Assembly (NCBI GenBank): GCA_036850595.1
Contig: CM072154.1
Coordinates: forward strand, 17,925,330 to 17,989,329
DNA length: 64,000 nucleotides
Source: Rhyacichthys aspro
Taxonomy: Eukaryota > Chordata > Actinopteri > Gobiiformes > Rhyacichthyidae
Direction of reading: 5' to 3'
A program made the position numbers and the translations under genes. The notes below the pieces were generated by a model that did not search any database, was not told the DNA's origin, and worked only from the letters and a program-made list of their open reading frames with translations. Positions 38,527 through 49,997 of this stretch are shown here, piece after piece; the first letter of the stretch is position 1; each line of letters starts with the position of its first letter.

Positions 38527-40602
38527 AGTGAGGCAGCAGGTTTGGCTGTGTCATGTCACATTAAAAAAGAGCAGCTAATTACACCATCTTTAAATGAGAA
38601 ACATACTCAGATAAGAATTAGCTATAGTTTTTCCAGTTGTATTTTTGGATAAATTAATGTGATTTTGAGTATTTTCTGAAACTTCCACTGGAGTTTTTAG
38701 GTTTTTTTTTCCAAAACAGACAAATGCAAAGTTACGTTATGGTGATTATACTACATTTGATTGATATGTTTTTAATTTTACACTGTGCACATTTGATTGC
38801 CTAACCTGGGTGTTCCTAATTCTTTGTTGCCATGTGGCCTCAGTAACAGAGCTGCCTGCACAAAGACATCTGCTCTAGTTTTATAGACTTAAAAGGCCAG
38901 TAACCTTTAGAAAAAGTCAGGCTAATGCTCATTTATTCTCATCCTGTTTAATGCAGTGATAAATGTTTTTGTCTTTACAGATGAATTTAATTTATTTTAC
39001 ATGTAAATGCTTTCCTTACAGATGAATGCCTGTTGCGGCTCTATAATCCAATCCCAGTGTGAGTGTGCCAAAGAATGCCACTGGAGGGAGGGCAGCCGCC
39101 ATTGTCCTCAGCCCTGAAGCATGACTTTCAGATTTATATCTCCTCAATGAATGGAAAAGGGAAGCCTTGTACCCTTGGGGGCTTTTCAATACTGCAAGAG
39201 CAGGATAGTTGTAATTTTAGCTCTGAGGAAATAAGAAGGTCTTGCTCCTCCTACTTTAATTCAACTCTTCACCTCCAATATTTCTCATCTCTCTGCTTTG
39301 CTCTGCTCTCTCGTCGTCTCATTTCTTTCCTCCCAGTAGTGGGTTAGTAAGTCTTTTGGCCTCTCTGCAGTGAGCAGCATTCCCAGGGTTTAGGGCTCAG
39401 GAGGGAGGGAGGGCCCAGGCCATGTTTAGCCTCTGGCAGGACAGACAAAGATGGCTGACAATGTGCGGGGCTCGCCTCTCGACAGGCAGCGTGGAATGTC
39501 TCTAATCAATTCAGCATTGTGGTTCTCGCTCATGTTATTTTCAATGGCGGGCTTAGCGCAATCCAGACAATACAAGTGGTAGTTCATCCGAGCTGTCGAT
39601 CACCCCTTTTCATTTTCTCCTTGTGCTATCTACTCATTTTTCCAGCCGCGTGTTTAGAGAATAGTGATAATTGAAAGCCACGGCTCACTCCCACTACATG
39701 CTCCATATGTTGCACCTCCCTCTCTGTTTTGCCTGAGAGGGCTTAATGCTGCTGTGAGCCTCTAAAAAGCAATCTAACGCTACACTGTGCTCAGACATGA
39801 TGATGATAACTGGAGTAACGTTTGTTTGTGCAGTTTTAAAATGGCATGTGAAGTGTAAAATCTTGTGTCTCTTTCTGTCTCCTTCGCTCCTTTGAAACGT
39901 CTTTGATTTTTGTCGTTTCACAGGCTGAAAATTAAACGTTCAGGTAGCACGCTGGCAGCAGTTACAGCCTCCTAAAAGTATTAATTATGCATAAGCAGCG
40001 GGTAACCACTCGCTCTGCCGTTGTACGCAGCCTGTTAGTCGAGAAGGCAACAGTCTTTTTTACACAGAGTAGACGAGAGGTGGTGGATGGCTGAGCTAAG
40101 TGGCGGTAGGGAGGAAAAAGGGGAGGGTGAGGAGAGGGACATGACGTCATGCTATACATTTCTTCACACGTACTCAGGGCTACGTGCTCAGGGTCGGTGT
40201 CTCAGTCCATCAGTGTGTCTCTCTGTCGATTCACAATCACCCAAAGCTGTAAATGCTTGAGTGGCTGCCAGCTGCTGTTTGACACGTCCGAGCTCACTTA
40301 ACCACTCCAGAAAGGACAGAAAAGGGAAAGACAAACAGTAAGGACAATTGGAAAGTGGTTTGAAAGGTTTAGGGAGGTGATGATTTGCTCGACTGCATGT
40401 GTTCAGCCTTTTTTTTCCCCAGTGACATAACAGAACAATGCTGTACGCTGAAGGCTTTAAATATCTGTGCTCTGACCTCATCTCCTTGTACACACACACA
40501 GATACAGTTAAGCGCCTGCAAAGATCAGATGTTAAACTGTCTGTCTTGGATTACTGTCGTTTTTTCCCCTCCATCGTTTTCCATATGCTCAGTTCCTCAG
40601 CG

Positions 40603-40630
40603 GGTGGTGGTGCTGGTGGTGGCGATGGTG
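40603..40630. repeat. GGT-rich trinucleotide patch
   Basis: GGTGGTGG, CTGGTGGTGG and CGATGGTG words form an imperfect (GGT)n repeat. It produces a glycine-rich reading that is not a gene. Confidence 0.8.
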
Positions 40631-41412
40631 TTTCTCGCTCCGGTGCAGGTGTCTGTCAGTTATTGCAGCCGTGTCGTTAATAAAGACAGGGTCGGGGGGC
40701 AATAGAAGTGCGTTTCAATCCAGCGGTTTCTGTAATGTTGTCTCAAAGCACTGTGACGGTCAGTTGGGCTCATGTGAAGGCGCAGTAAATATTTTATAAC
40801 ATGAAATAAAACCAGTATTTTGCCCTTTTCATCCCTCACCTCAGCTCTGGCCCCACTTTCTCCCAGTTTTTCTCCCCTCCTTCCTCTTTATGCTCTTTCC
40901 ACTGACTGCTCCTGGAAACCCTGCTCTGTTCTCGCCCCAGTGCTGCCACTTGCTGGACTCATAATGAAATGCACCTTTTGATGACATGCACTTTAATAAA
41001 GGAACAGTAGGTGGCAGCACTGAAGGAGTATTAAATCTAAAGTATGATAGAGGAGTTCTGTAATAAGATTAATAGTGAAGTGAGTCTGTTTTTGACACAT
41101 AGGAGTTTAATTTGTAAAAGCAGATAGAGAGCACTCATGTCTGCTTTGTTCTCACTCTGCTTATTCCCATCAACAAAGAGCCATCCCACTGTTTACTTTA
41201 TTAAGACTCTAAATGCTCTTCAATCCCTTTTTAATTGACTTGGTCTCTCCGCGTGCGTTTTGGCATCGGCCCGTGTAAGCCATAAACAGCACGTCTGCAC
41301 AGCGTCAGTGTGTTTGCCAAGAGCCCGTTTGTGATGTCGTTAGCAAATAAAATAATATCTGCTTGTCTCCAGTGAAACTCAGCCTCTGCTGTCGTCTGTG
41401 TGTTTGTTGCAG

Positions 41413-41518
41413 AGTAAACGGGACCATCTGCTGATGAATGTGAAATGGTACTACCGCCAGTCAGAGGTGCCTGACTCTGTCTACCAGCACCTGGTGCAGG
41501 ATCGAAACAATGAGAACG
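41413..41518 (+). CDS. rere: rere coding exon 3 (residues 145-179, BAH)
   Basis: This 106-base exon begins SKRDHLLMNVKWYYRQSEVP and continues with DSVYQHLVQDRNNEN. The WYYR motif is the hallmark central strand of BAH domains. The acceptor is GTTTGTTGCAG and the donor GTAAGC at 41519. It enters in phase 0 and leaves in phase 1. Exon 2 joins directly to it here. I recall mammalian long-form RERE carrying about 40 extra residues at this junction (a cysteine/proline-rich segment), and I found no equivalent exon in intron 2. Confidence 0.97.
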
Positions 41519-44500
41519 GTAAGCCACGTGTAAAACGAAACAATCACACAACTATTTTATCATACGTTTCATTTTATTTCATTTGACAGGGACTAAACAC
41601 TTGACATTTGTCCAAATTAGATCAAATACAACTTCTTTGAGTCTCTAGCCTTTATCTTATATGCTGGCTAAATCCAAAATCGGGCAAATCAGCAGAACAG
41701 GTGACATTTTGAGTTTTAAATGAACATAGTACCACACAGACAGGAAGCAAAGAAACAGCTAATGTCAGGGAGTATTAACTTTGATGCTGACTATAGCCCA
41801 CTTTGTCAATAATCTAATCTAGTGTTAAAGTGTTTTTCTTTACTTGTTTGTAGTTAGTGTATAACCTGTTGTGCACACATGCCGTCTGGAAACCCACCTG
41901 ACTCAGTAAAAGCACTCTTTCCTGCTTAATCATTTGTTCAGACTTCACTTTTGCCTTTTTTTTTTATTCCTCAGTCTTTAAGTTCAGGACACAGACTTAA
42001 TTCAGACTTTCAAATCTATTCATAAGAAATATAAGTTTGTATTGCTGAAAGCAGACCTGTGGAGCTTTTATTGTGAAATAGGACTTGTCAGTATTTCAGA
42101 ATGGCCTTGGAAATGACAAAAAGAAAGTAATGTTGTCCCCTTAGGCTTTACAAAGACCAGGAAACCAGACAATAGTGGCCACTGTACTGAATAGATCTGA
42201 TAAAACAGAAAAAGACTGTGATATTCTGTGTCTAGGCTTTGTTTAGTTTAGTAGTATTTATCAGCTTCTTCCTGGCAATGTTTTCACTTCAAATTACATA
42301 ACGTTTGCACTACTTTAACATTGTCACAGTTAGCTCTGCCTCTGACACAACAACCTTTGGCTCCAGACTGTCACGCTTTGAGGAGATGTGAAATACATTT
42401 CAAACAGGAATCTGAAAGTGGAGTTGGTGGCAGCCGTGACTCGGTGCTGTTCCCTCAGTAACACCGCTTCAGGCCAGACAGCAGTCAAGTGTTAATAACT
42501 CACAGTGTCATGTGGCTCGAGCGGTGCCAGCGGACACATTACACTCCAACACATACACGTCTGCAGGAACACGAGCTTCACGCTGAATTTTAGCGTCCGC
42601 ATCTCAAAACCAAACCAGGAAAGTCACGACAGCTCTGCCCGTAATAGTACAATTAGTCACTGCTTTCACTGTCCTTAAAACACTAACAATATATCCTGCA
42701 TAACCTCTCATTTTTAGGCTTTGTGTGGTTCAGGAGCCTTATTTACATTTTCTTGTTTTGCACTGTCAAAGTCTTAAGCTTTTTCACGTACAAGAGAGTT
42801 TTGTTGATACTTTGTCACTGGCAGCACCATTAGGATGAACATATCTTATGAAATATTTATCGTTCAACACACACTCACTTGTTGTTGGCAGATTATATAA
42901 GCAGTCAGTCTCTTCTAGTTTTTATCGCTTAATACTATAATAGCTTAGGTCACATTGGCTTTATACTTAAAGCTACACATTTCATTATATGTATTTTCTG
43001 GCTTTATATCAAACTGAATGATCACTTTGAGGGCATGTCCAGAAATGTAGGGCCATTAGAGGAGTCTATTTTTCAAGAGTGTTTCAGTGCTATAATGAAG
43101 CTCAAACATAATTGCTGTGACTCAGATGTACTAGAATGACTCACTGCTGCTACATGGATAAGTAGTGTTGTTATGGCCCTGAGCCGTTTCCATATAGCTG
43201 AAGAAAATGAATCGATACTATCACAAGTACAAGAATTACATAAATAGGATTACATAAAACAAACAGATTTAAGCCAGTATTAGAGTATTAGATGGTAAGG
43301 TCATAATATAAACGTGATGCAAGAGAGACTAAACTATTGATTACCTGTTTGTTTTAGGAATGTTGAGAATAAATTTCCAATCATTTTATTTCAGGAAATA
43401 TTTTTTAGCTCAGAGAGACATGATTATTTCAACAGAAATGCAATGGATGTGAAGTTTCTGCTGCCAAGAGCCAAAACAAATGCCATGAAACATACTGTGT
43501 TTTATTTTAGAGTCCACAAATGTGTGCTGTATGGAGTAAAATGAATGTTTTTAAATTAAAGATAAAAGTACTGCTATACCCAGGAGAGGTTTAACTATGA
43601 TGACTGTAATGTGCATAAGCTGCTGTTATTGTCAGATGTTTTGTCTTGTCTGTTGTGTTTTTGTCATGTTTTGTATTTTTAGGAGATTTTACTGTTTTGT
43701 TCAATAACTCCAACATATTTCCAAAGTCAATGAGTAATCGTGTAAAATAATCATGATTTCAATAATGACCAAAATAACTGTGATTATGATTTTTTTCCAT
43801 AATCGATCAGCCCTAGCAGAAAGACTGGTACTTCATTAGGTGTCACTTACATATTCTTTGTGTAATGTCCCCATATTGTCAAGTTATATTTGTGTGGCCA
43901 GTCATTCTTAATATATCATAAGAGTTTACATGAGTCATTTTGAGATTCCTTCAACATCTCTATCAACGATACTTGTGTAACCTGCCCTTATGGATGCCTT
44001 CACTTGACTGAGCGAGAAACTCAAACGCAGGTGTGCTCCCGAGGTTATCACCCAAGCAGCACGTTTTCTGTTTCCTCCAGATAGACCTGAGCGCAGTGCA
44101 GTATTTCACTATCTGCAGTCCGTCCTTGCAGCAGCAGGGACTGGGGATTATTAGAATTGATGTCACATGGCCGAAGCTCAGAGGCCACCGTGCGATACAA
44201 CCCGGGTCATTAGTCAACTGCGAGTCCCGGCCCATTGTCGGTGCTGCTGATGCGTCTTAACTCCCAGAAGAGTCATTTTACTCCAACATTATGTCCTCTT
44301 CTAAGGGCGGACCACACTTTATTGGCGTTATTGAGTTATACGCTGGTTTATTGACCTCTGCAGAGGCACTTGTTACTCTGGGTGTATGCAGATGATAGTA
44401 TTAATACCTGAACCTCTTTAATCTCTGTTCCCTTTTGGCATAGATGAATGGTTTCCTAATGTATAAATATTCAAGACAGCTCTGATTTTCTTCTCTCCAG
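41519..44500 (+). other. rere: rere intron 3 (3.0 kb)
   Basis: Bounded by GTAAGC and TTCTCTCCAG. Only AT-rich intronic sequence is seen. No exon, RNA gene or clear mobile element was recognised. Confidence 0.85.
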
Positions 44501-44597
44501 ATTCTGGCCGGGAGCTGGTTATCACAGACCCAGTGGTGAGGAGTCGAGAGCTCTTCATTTCTGACTACGTGGACACTTATCATGCTGCTGCTCTCAG
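44501..44597 (+). CDS. rere: rere coding exon 4 (residues 180-211 plus two bases of 212, BAH)
   Basis: The 97-base exon codes DSGRELVITDPVVRSRELFI and then SDYVDTYHAAAL, with the final Arg codon split across the junction. ELFISDYVDTYHA is the conserved late BAH segment. The acceptor is TTCTCTCCAG and the donor GTAAAC at 44598. It enters in phase 1 and leaves in phase 2. VVRSR differs from the VIKNR I recall in mammals, a conservative change. Confidence 0.97.
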
Positions 44598-45925
44598 GTA
44601 AACAAGCAAACGCACAAATACTGTTAGATGTAGCTCAACAAAGGCAACATGTTTCAAATAGCAGGCGCACTTTGAAGAGGATCTTCCTGGGGCGCGCTGG
44701 TAGCTCACCTGGAAGGGAGCAGATCACGCAATAAAAACCTCGCAGTGTATCATCCGCTTTCTGTTCCCATCTTTATCTTCTGTCTAAAAGTCCTATTGAT
44801 TCTCTAGTGTGCATTCTAATAATTATTTATCTAGATGATGCAGACAGCTGATGTAAAAGACAAAACAAAATGGCTACACAGTAAACACAATACCAGTTTT
44901 TAGATCCGAATATCATGATAAATATATCTAGGACATGTAGGTTTATTTGTTTTTACTATAATATCCTAACAGTTTGGACCCTTATCTTGAAAAATCCAGC
45001 TGGAAACATAGATAACTGTCCTTAAATTGAGCTATTTTACCTCCATAACAACAGTTACTAAACAGCCCCATATTTTTCTGAGGTGGTCCTTTATGTAAGA
45101 ACCCACTGCTTTCATATGTTACATGTCAGGAAACATACAGTCATAATGATTTTCTCTGCTGGAAAACAGGTTTTGGGGCTTTCATTTCCTGCCTCTGTGT
45201 CTTCATCCATTCCTGACTGACCACCTCTCTCCCACTTCCCCTTTAACCGAAACCATGTGTGAGCAGCTCAGCGGTGGCACCCGGTCAAAGCCGTGTCTCC
45301 CAGAAACCGCTGATTTCAGGGCAAATTAGCTGCAACATCTCCAGCACAGAGCCCCCTTTGATTTGACTTATTCTCCAGGCTTTAGATAAATGGGAGGGAA
45401 TTCCAGAGGGATGCTGTAATGCCGCAGCTCGGAGAAGACGGGCCTTCCTTCTTAGCGCTCTTTAATCTTCTCAAGCGGAGGGAGATAGCGTTTCTGTGCG
45501 AGGCCGCCTGGCTGCATTTGCCTGCGACGGCTGTTATTTTGATAGAGACAGACATCGGTGCTACAAACAGGAAATGGCAACAAGATGTGGTCGAAGCCTC
45601 AGTCTTTAGAGCTCGCTGGGGGGTGATCATGTCAGGGGAGAGACACACAGAGTGAATTCCTCTGTAAATCTCTGCAGTAGCTATCTTTTCCCTGGAAACT
45701 TGGGTTGATCGGATATGTGCAGATGCTGTTTACGGTTTCACAAGCCAAGAAAGCCTCCCATTAAAGTCAGCAGGCATAACAGCCGCTACCTACCTGCTCC
45801 ACAGTGTATGTCACCTCTAATTTACAAACACCTCCGAAGCTCCCTAATTAGGCCGACTGCTTTCGCCTGCTAACTTATTTGTCACATATTTGTTTTGTCT
45901 AATGAGTCTATGTTCTCTCACACAG
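44598..45925 (+). other. rere: rere intron 4 (1.3 kb)
   Basis: Bounded by GTAAAC and CTCTCACACAG. It contains a decayed SINE fragment soon after the donor (44689-44800). Nothing else was recognised; the open frames at 45382-45655 on both strands lack family similarity. Confidence 0.85.
44689..44800 (+). mobile_element. Decayed tRNA-derived SINE fragment, forward orientation
   Basis: The block starts GGGGCGCGCTGGTAGCTCAC, which matches the tRNA-like head of the common fish SINE (GGTAGCTCA as A-box). It is followed by a T/C-rich body ending near CCTATTGATTCTC. The middle of the tRNA-like part, including the B-box, appears deleted. It is probably the same family as the reverse copy at 560-708. 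Confidence 0.5.
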
Positions 45926-46030
45926 GGGGAAGTGCAACATTTCCCATTTCTCCGACATATTTGCTGCCAGGGAGTTCAAAGCCCGCATCGACTCCTTCTT
46001 CTATATCCTCGGATATAACCCAGAGACCAG
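45926..46030 (+). CDS. rere: rere coding exon 5 (residues 212-246 plus two bases of 247, end of BAH)
   Basis: The 105-base exon codes RGKCNISHFSDIFAAREFKA and then RIDSFFYILGYNPET, closing the BAH domain. The acceptor is CTCTCACACAG and the donor GTGAGG at 46031. Both borders are in phase 2. SHFSDIF and FFYILGYNPETRRL are near-invariant in the family. The junction Arg codon is AG|G, and the same AG| end occurs on the alternative first exon at 47446. Confidence 0.97.
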
Positions 46031-47236
46031 GTGAGGAGCCTTTGTTACATTTAGTATTTTCATCCTGCCTGAGATCAAAGCTGCCACTCACTACAACAAG
46101 TTATTTTATTCCCTGATCAAAGCCAAATTACACATAACTGCTCCAAATGCAAGTATAACAACATAATAGCCCACTCTGTTTATGTCTGTAAAAGCCTATT
46201 TCATGTTAGAGCTTTACAAGCCAACAGTCGCTATGCATTTTTAATTTATTTTTACCAGACATAATGCAAAGAAGATAATAGTCAATGGTGGAGTATTAAC
46301 TTAGCAACTGAAGGTTTTTCTACTATAAAATCTACCCATTTAGGTGTTTTGTTAAGGCGCCAAACACAGGGCCCTAATCTATCTGCGTCTCCGCAGCAAT
46401 ATAACAAAGATAAATGGATTGCTCCTGTGCTGAATGACATAAGAGTCTTTGCTCAGCTTTAATAATTACAGACTAACCTAAAAACTCTTTATTTAAGTCA
46501 GTATTAGTCAAACCAGATGTACACTTAACATTAGTCTTGACAAGTCTTTTGGTTAAACTGATTTGATTAGATAATACACAATTATTACACAGGTATGGTA
46601 TTATACACACAGCTCTCATTTTGATTAAGGTCTGTGTAATTTTGTTTAGGTTTATGCATTAATTATGTTTTCCATTTGCAAATGGTACAATGCCACATAA
46701 CACAAGGCACAGTTTAAGATTCAAGCAGTTGTAATAATGCATTACAAATTGATTATTGGTACCTCTTTGGTTTCTGTGTCACTTCAGTCTCCTTGTCCCT
46801 GTTGCACTCACTGACAGTCTACAGTATTTATTTTAAGCTTTGAGTGACCTTTTCTGACATTTTTTTGTGTAAACCATTTAAATTACTTTATAAGTCAGTA
46901 CTAGTTGAAAGTAGGAATGTACATTGGTTTATTTGATAAGCTGGTAATTTGTTGTTGTCCTGGGTGTGTCACGTGTTGCAGTGACAGCTGTCCTTGTTAA
47001 AGGCTCTAAGGAAAGCCGGTTGGGAGCCCCCTGTGTCGGGGCCCCGCTCGGTCTTCCTCTCCCCCTCCCTCCTCTGTGCTGCTGCTCGTTTGGTATTCTG
47101 AGCAGCGTGTCTGCAGCCTCGCAATTTCACTCTTGTTTATTATGGCGCAGACATACGAGCAGAGATGAACTCCGTATCCCGCTGCTGCATGCGTGTCTGT
47201 CTGCCAGCGTGTGTGTGCGAGCGGTGCGCGCCGGTG

Positions 47237-47309
47237 TGAGGTCGCAGCACATGCTCAGTAGTGTCTGGAGAGGAATACGTGCAGGCTGAGGTCACAGCAC
47301 AAGCTCAGT
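47237..47309. repeat. 23-base direct repeat, 50 bases apart
   Basis: TGAGGTCGCAGCACATGCTCAGT-type sequence at 47237-47259 recurs at 47287-47309 with two substitutions. It sits in the CpG-rich region just before the alternative first exon, so it could be a duplicated control element. Confidence 0.7.
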
Positions 47310-47328
47310 GAACACCTCTCCGGAGTGA

Positions 47329-47349
47329 ATGCGTGTTTCTCCATTTTGA
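47329..47349 (+). other. Possible short upstream ORF (6 codons plus stop)
   Basis: ATG at 47329 reads MRVSPF then TGA at 47347. It lies 63 bases before the candidate start at 47412. It is relevant only if transcription begins upstream of 47329. Confidence 0.25.
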
Positions 47350-47411
47350 GCACCTACATAAAGGTGGGAGAGCGATTCACGCACAGTGTCACCACCCAAC
47401 CTTAGGGCGCG

Positions 47412-47446
47412 ATGTCAGAAATGGACGATTTGTTCAGCCCCAGGAG
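47412..47446 (+). CDS. rere: Alternative first coding exon of a short rere isoform (lacking BAH)
   Basis: The frame reads MSEMDDLFSPR plus AG of a split Arg codon, then the donor GTAGGT at 47447. A stop at 47403-47405 closes the frame upstream. Two starts are possible: 47412 (G at -3) and 47421 (G at -3 and G at +4, the stronger context, giving MDDLFSPRR). The exon leaves in phase 2, which is what exon 6 needs, so the join reads SPRR followed by RLNSTQGEIR. The product would start just at the ELM2 region, without the charged N-terminus and BAH domain. The CpG-rich setting supports a promoter here. I have an unverified memory of a MDDLFSPRR start in vertebrate RERE predictions. Splicing itself is inferred. 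Confidence 0.7.
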
Positions 47447-49506
47447 GTAGGTGTGCGCTCCTATTCCGCTGCTTTCTCCGGTCGTTTTCCGCGCTACAAA
47501 CCTCAACTCTGCTCTTATTCTCGTGTTATACGCTGCAGCTCCGTGATTAAAGTGTTTTCTCTGTGAACGTATCACTGTCATTAGCTTTACCTCTTGTAGT
47601 CTTGTCGGGGGAGCACAATGACTGAGGCAGACAGACAGAGAGGCTGTCACTGCAGACGCGTTTGCGCATCACTGCTTCTTATGTGGAGCTATGTTCACAA
47701 TGCAGCGCGGGTCAATGCACTGTTTTTTGTGCCTCCGCGAGAATAAAGCTCATAAAACGCCCCCGTATTCTTTATTACCCGGGTACAGACGCGGAGACCC
47801 CAACCGTGGCTCCATTTTGCAGCAGCCCCGTGTTTACAACCGAGATGACATGGCGTACGCGGCGACGTACGGATGCACACACAAAGCACGAGTGGCTCCT
47901 GAACGCCTCCCGTGGGCTGTGTGTGGCGCACGCTGTCCCTCGTGCTGTTTAAACGCCACGAAGTTTGAGTCTGTTATTGCTCTGCTACAATTATGTCAGT
48001 GTGCCACAGGCTGCTGCTGCCATTGGCTGAAATTGATGGAAGGGGCGGGGCTAGCCTTGATTGCTCGCACACACACAAAGTGGACTAGATTGCTGCTGTT
48101 TGGGTTTAATCAAAAAGCCTGTAATTACTTGACGGGATTGTGGGCTAATGCTACATGTGAACTAGTGTTAAACTCTTCTTTTGTCCTTTTGGCAGCTCAT
48201 TTCACCCAAAAGGAGATAATAACACCAGAAATTATGGTATAATACATGAGGCAACAAGCTGCTTTATGTAATTCTCTCATATGTTTTAAGTGTCTGTAGA
48301 CTATTTATTTTCACATATAGAGGTGTGTTTATGCAGCATTATAAGCTCATAGCACTGAAGACCGGTTGTAGACTTGCTCATGTATGTTTTCCTCAAGTTA
48401 AAGTCGAAAATATAGTAGCTGTCTTTATGGAAACTCCTTGTCACGATACATTTATATTCTGCCTCCTCTCCCGGGCCCACAGCAGCTCTCCGGCTCAGGA
48501 TTTGAGTAAAACACAGCAGTGTTCAGTTCTGTTTTTATTCTGGTGCACAGGTAATCATTTGTCATCCTTACAGCCTCCTGCCAAAAGCACTGCTGACCTG
48601 GCTCACTGCACATTGTCAGGAACACGTTTGGAGACCTTTTTCTTTGTGGAAATGCACACCAGATGAACAGTCACTTACTGTATTTTATATTTTATGAGTA
48701 ATGCACGGTTTATAACCACGAAAGCTGGTTGATAATTCATTACAAAGCATGGTCTGTGTTTGGGCCAGGCAACAAGTCCCAAAATACATTTCAGTTTTAT
48801 TGGTAGACTATATTTCCAAACTTCGAACGAACTGAGGCTAAATTGTGATCAAGGCAAAATGTATGATTATGTGTGATATTTATTTGAGGTCACATGGCTG
48901 AAAGATAAATCAGAACTAGCTCTCTATGTTGAAAGTCTCTACTAAAGCAACATGTCTGAATCTAAATGTTGTGAAATCTGTCTTCTGAAACCTTTCCAGT
49001 CTGAGCTAAAACGCTGATGACGCACAAACCACCACATTTTCATTTTATCAGCTCCATTCATCACTTTTTGTTTGCCAACTCTGAATGCTTTTTATTTAGT
49101 TTGCCGCTGAGTGTTTGTAATAAACTTGATGAAATATTGCACTCTTTTCTCCAAGCAGCGGCAGTGTGTCAAGCTGCCCTGTCAGGCTCAGGGTCATTTA
49201 CTGCGGCTGAAATTTAGTTTTTGGCCTGCGCTCATGTGTTGTGTGCCAGTAGTCCTGACAGCCACAGTTCATAGGAGTATAGATTACCCGTTTAATCGCC
49301 CCGTCCTGTGTTAATACAGAAAAGGATACGGGGCAAACATGGACTCGTTTTAGGTTTTTGTGGTCGGAGGACTGTAAAGACGCTGGAGGGTTGCGGCCTC
49401 TCGTGTTTCCTCCAGGTCTGCTGATGGAGTGTGTGCTTCTCTCGGTGCAAATCACACTGACAGATTCTGGGCCGCCCCGACGCTCGCCTGTATGAAAATC
49501 GGTGCG

Positions 49507-49520
49507 GTTACCTAGGCAAC
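49507..49520. promoter_or_regulatory. X-box-like (RFX-type) palindrome
   Basis: GTTACCTAGGCAAC fits GTNRCC, two-base spacer, RGYAAC without mismatch, and its halves are inverted repeats. A weaker relative (GTTGCTATGGTTACC) follows about 100 bases on. It lies 430 bases before exon 6. Confidence 0.35.
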
Positions 49521-49948
49521 AGCAGGAAAGGCTTTTCAAAAGGAACATCTTGTCATTTTCTTTAATCCACTGCAGCTGGAGATTCAGAACACTATTATTA
49601 AATTGCAGTTGCTATGGTTACCAACATTTGTACCGGCAGCCGAGTCGCCCCCCTTTTTCCTCTCACTGCATATCCAGCCAGAGCGAGCTTTCCCTCCCGC
49701 TCCCTCCTCTTTTAGGGTTTTTATTGCTGCATCCACAATATCAGGTCTGTGAATGTGCTCTGCTCTGGAGCCGGCGCACAGGAATATACTCTCTGCCTTT
49801 GTTTCGAAATAAAACACTGTGTGCTTGACGCTTGTACATAAAGATTCCCCTCATAGAAGCAATACCCAGCTCACAGCACATAAAAGCTACCACTGACAAG
49901 GTGCCGAATAAATATTTAGTTTGACCCGCTCTCTTTGTCTCTTTACAG

Positions 49949-49997
49949 GCGTCTGAACAGCACACAAGGGGAAATCCGAGTGGGCCCCAGTCACCAA
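49949..49997 (+). CDS. rere: rere coding exon 6 (residues 247-263, start of ELM2)
   Basis: This 49-base exon codes RRLNSTQGEIRVGPSHQ. IRVGPSHQAKLP is the opening of the ELM2 domain, which in MTA/RERE/CoREST-type proteins binds histone deacetylases. The acceptor is CTCTTTACAG and the donor GTAAGT at 49998. It enters in phase 2 and leaves in phase 0. It is the first exon shared by the long form and the proposed short isoform. Confidence 0.97.

Larger units (their letters stand above)
46960..47960 (+). promoter_or_regulatory. rere: CpG-rich internal promoter candidate
   Basis: CpG dinucleotides are dense here (for example GTGCGAGCGGTGCGCGCCGG near 47216-47235 and GCGTACGCGGCGACGTACGG near 47852-47871), whereas the surrounding intron is CpG-poor. 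Unmethylated CpG-rich DNA is typical of vertebrate promoters. A short reading frame with a splice donor in the right phase for exon 6 sits inside it (47412-47446). A CATAAAG word near 47357 could be a weak TATA-like element, but the transcription start is not determinable by eye. Transcription in the other direction is also possible. Confidence 0.6.
46031..49948 (+). other. rere: rere intron 5 (3.9 kb) with internal promoter region
   Basis: Bounded by GTGAGG and CTCTTTACAG. The first 900 bases are AT-rich and featureless. The middle kilobase is CpG-rich and carries a candidate alternative first exon. The last part has an X-box-like site at 49507-49520. The 183-codon frame at 47691-48242 lies in the CpG-rich part and is not recognised as a protein. 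Confidence 0.85.

Noticed and set aside
44033..44260. Possible exon after TTTCCTCCAG at about 44080
   Set aside because: The following frame is not RERE, exon 3 joins exon 4 perfectly without it, and it has no strong donor.
47691..48242. 183-codon open frame in the CpG-rich part of intron 5
   Set aside because: GC-rich DNA has few stop codons by chance. The translation is Cys/Leu-rich with no recognised domain, and it lies after the alternative exon's donor, so it would be intronic.
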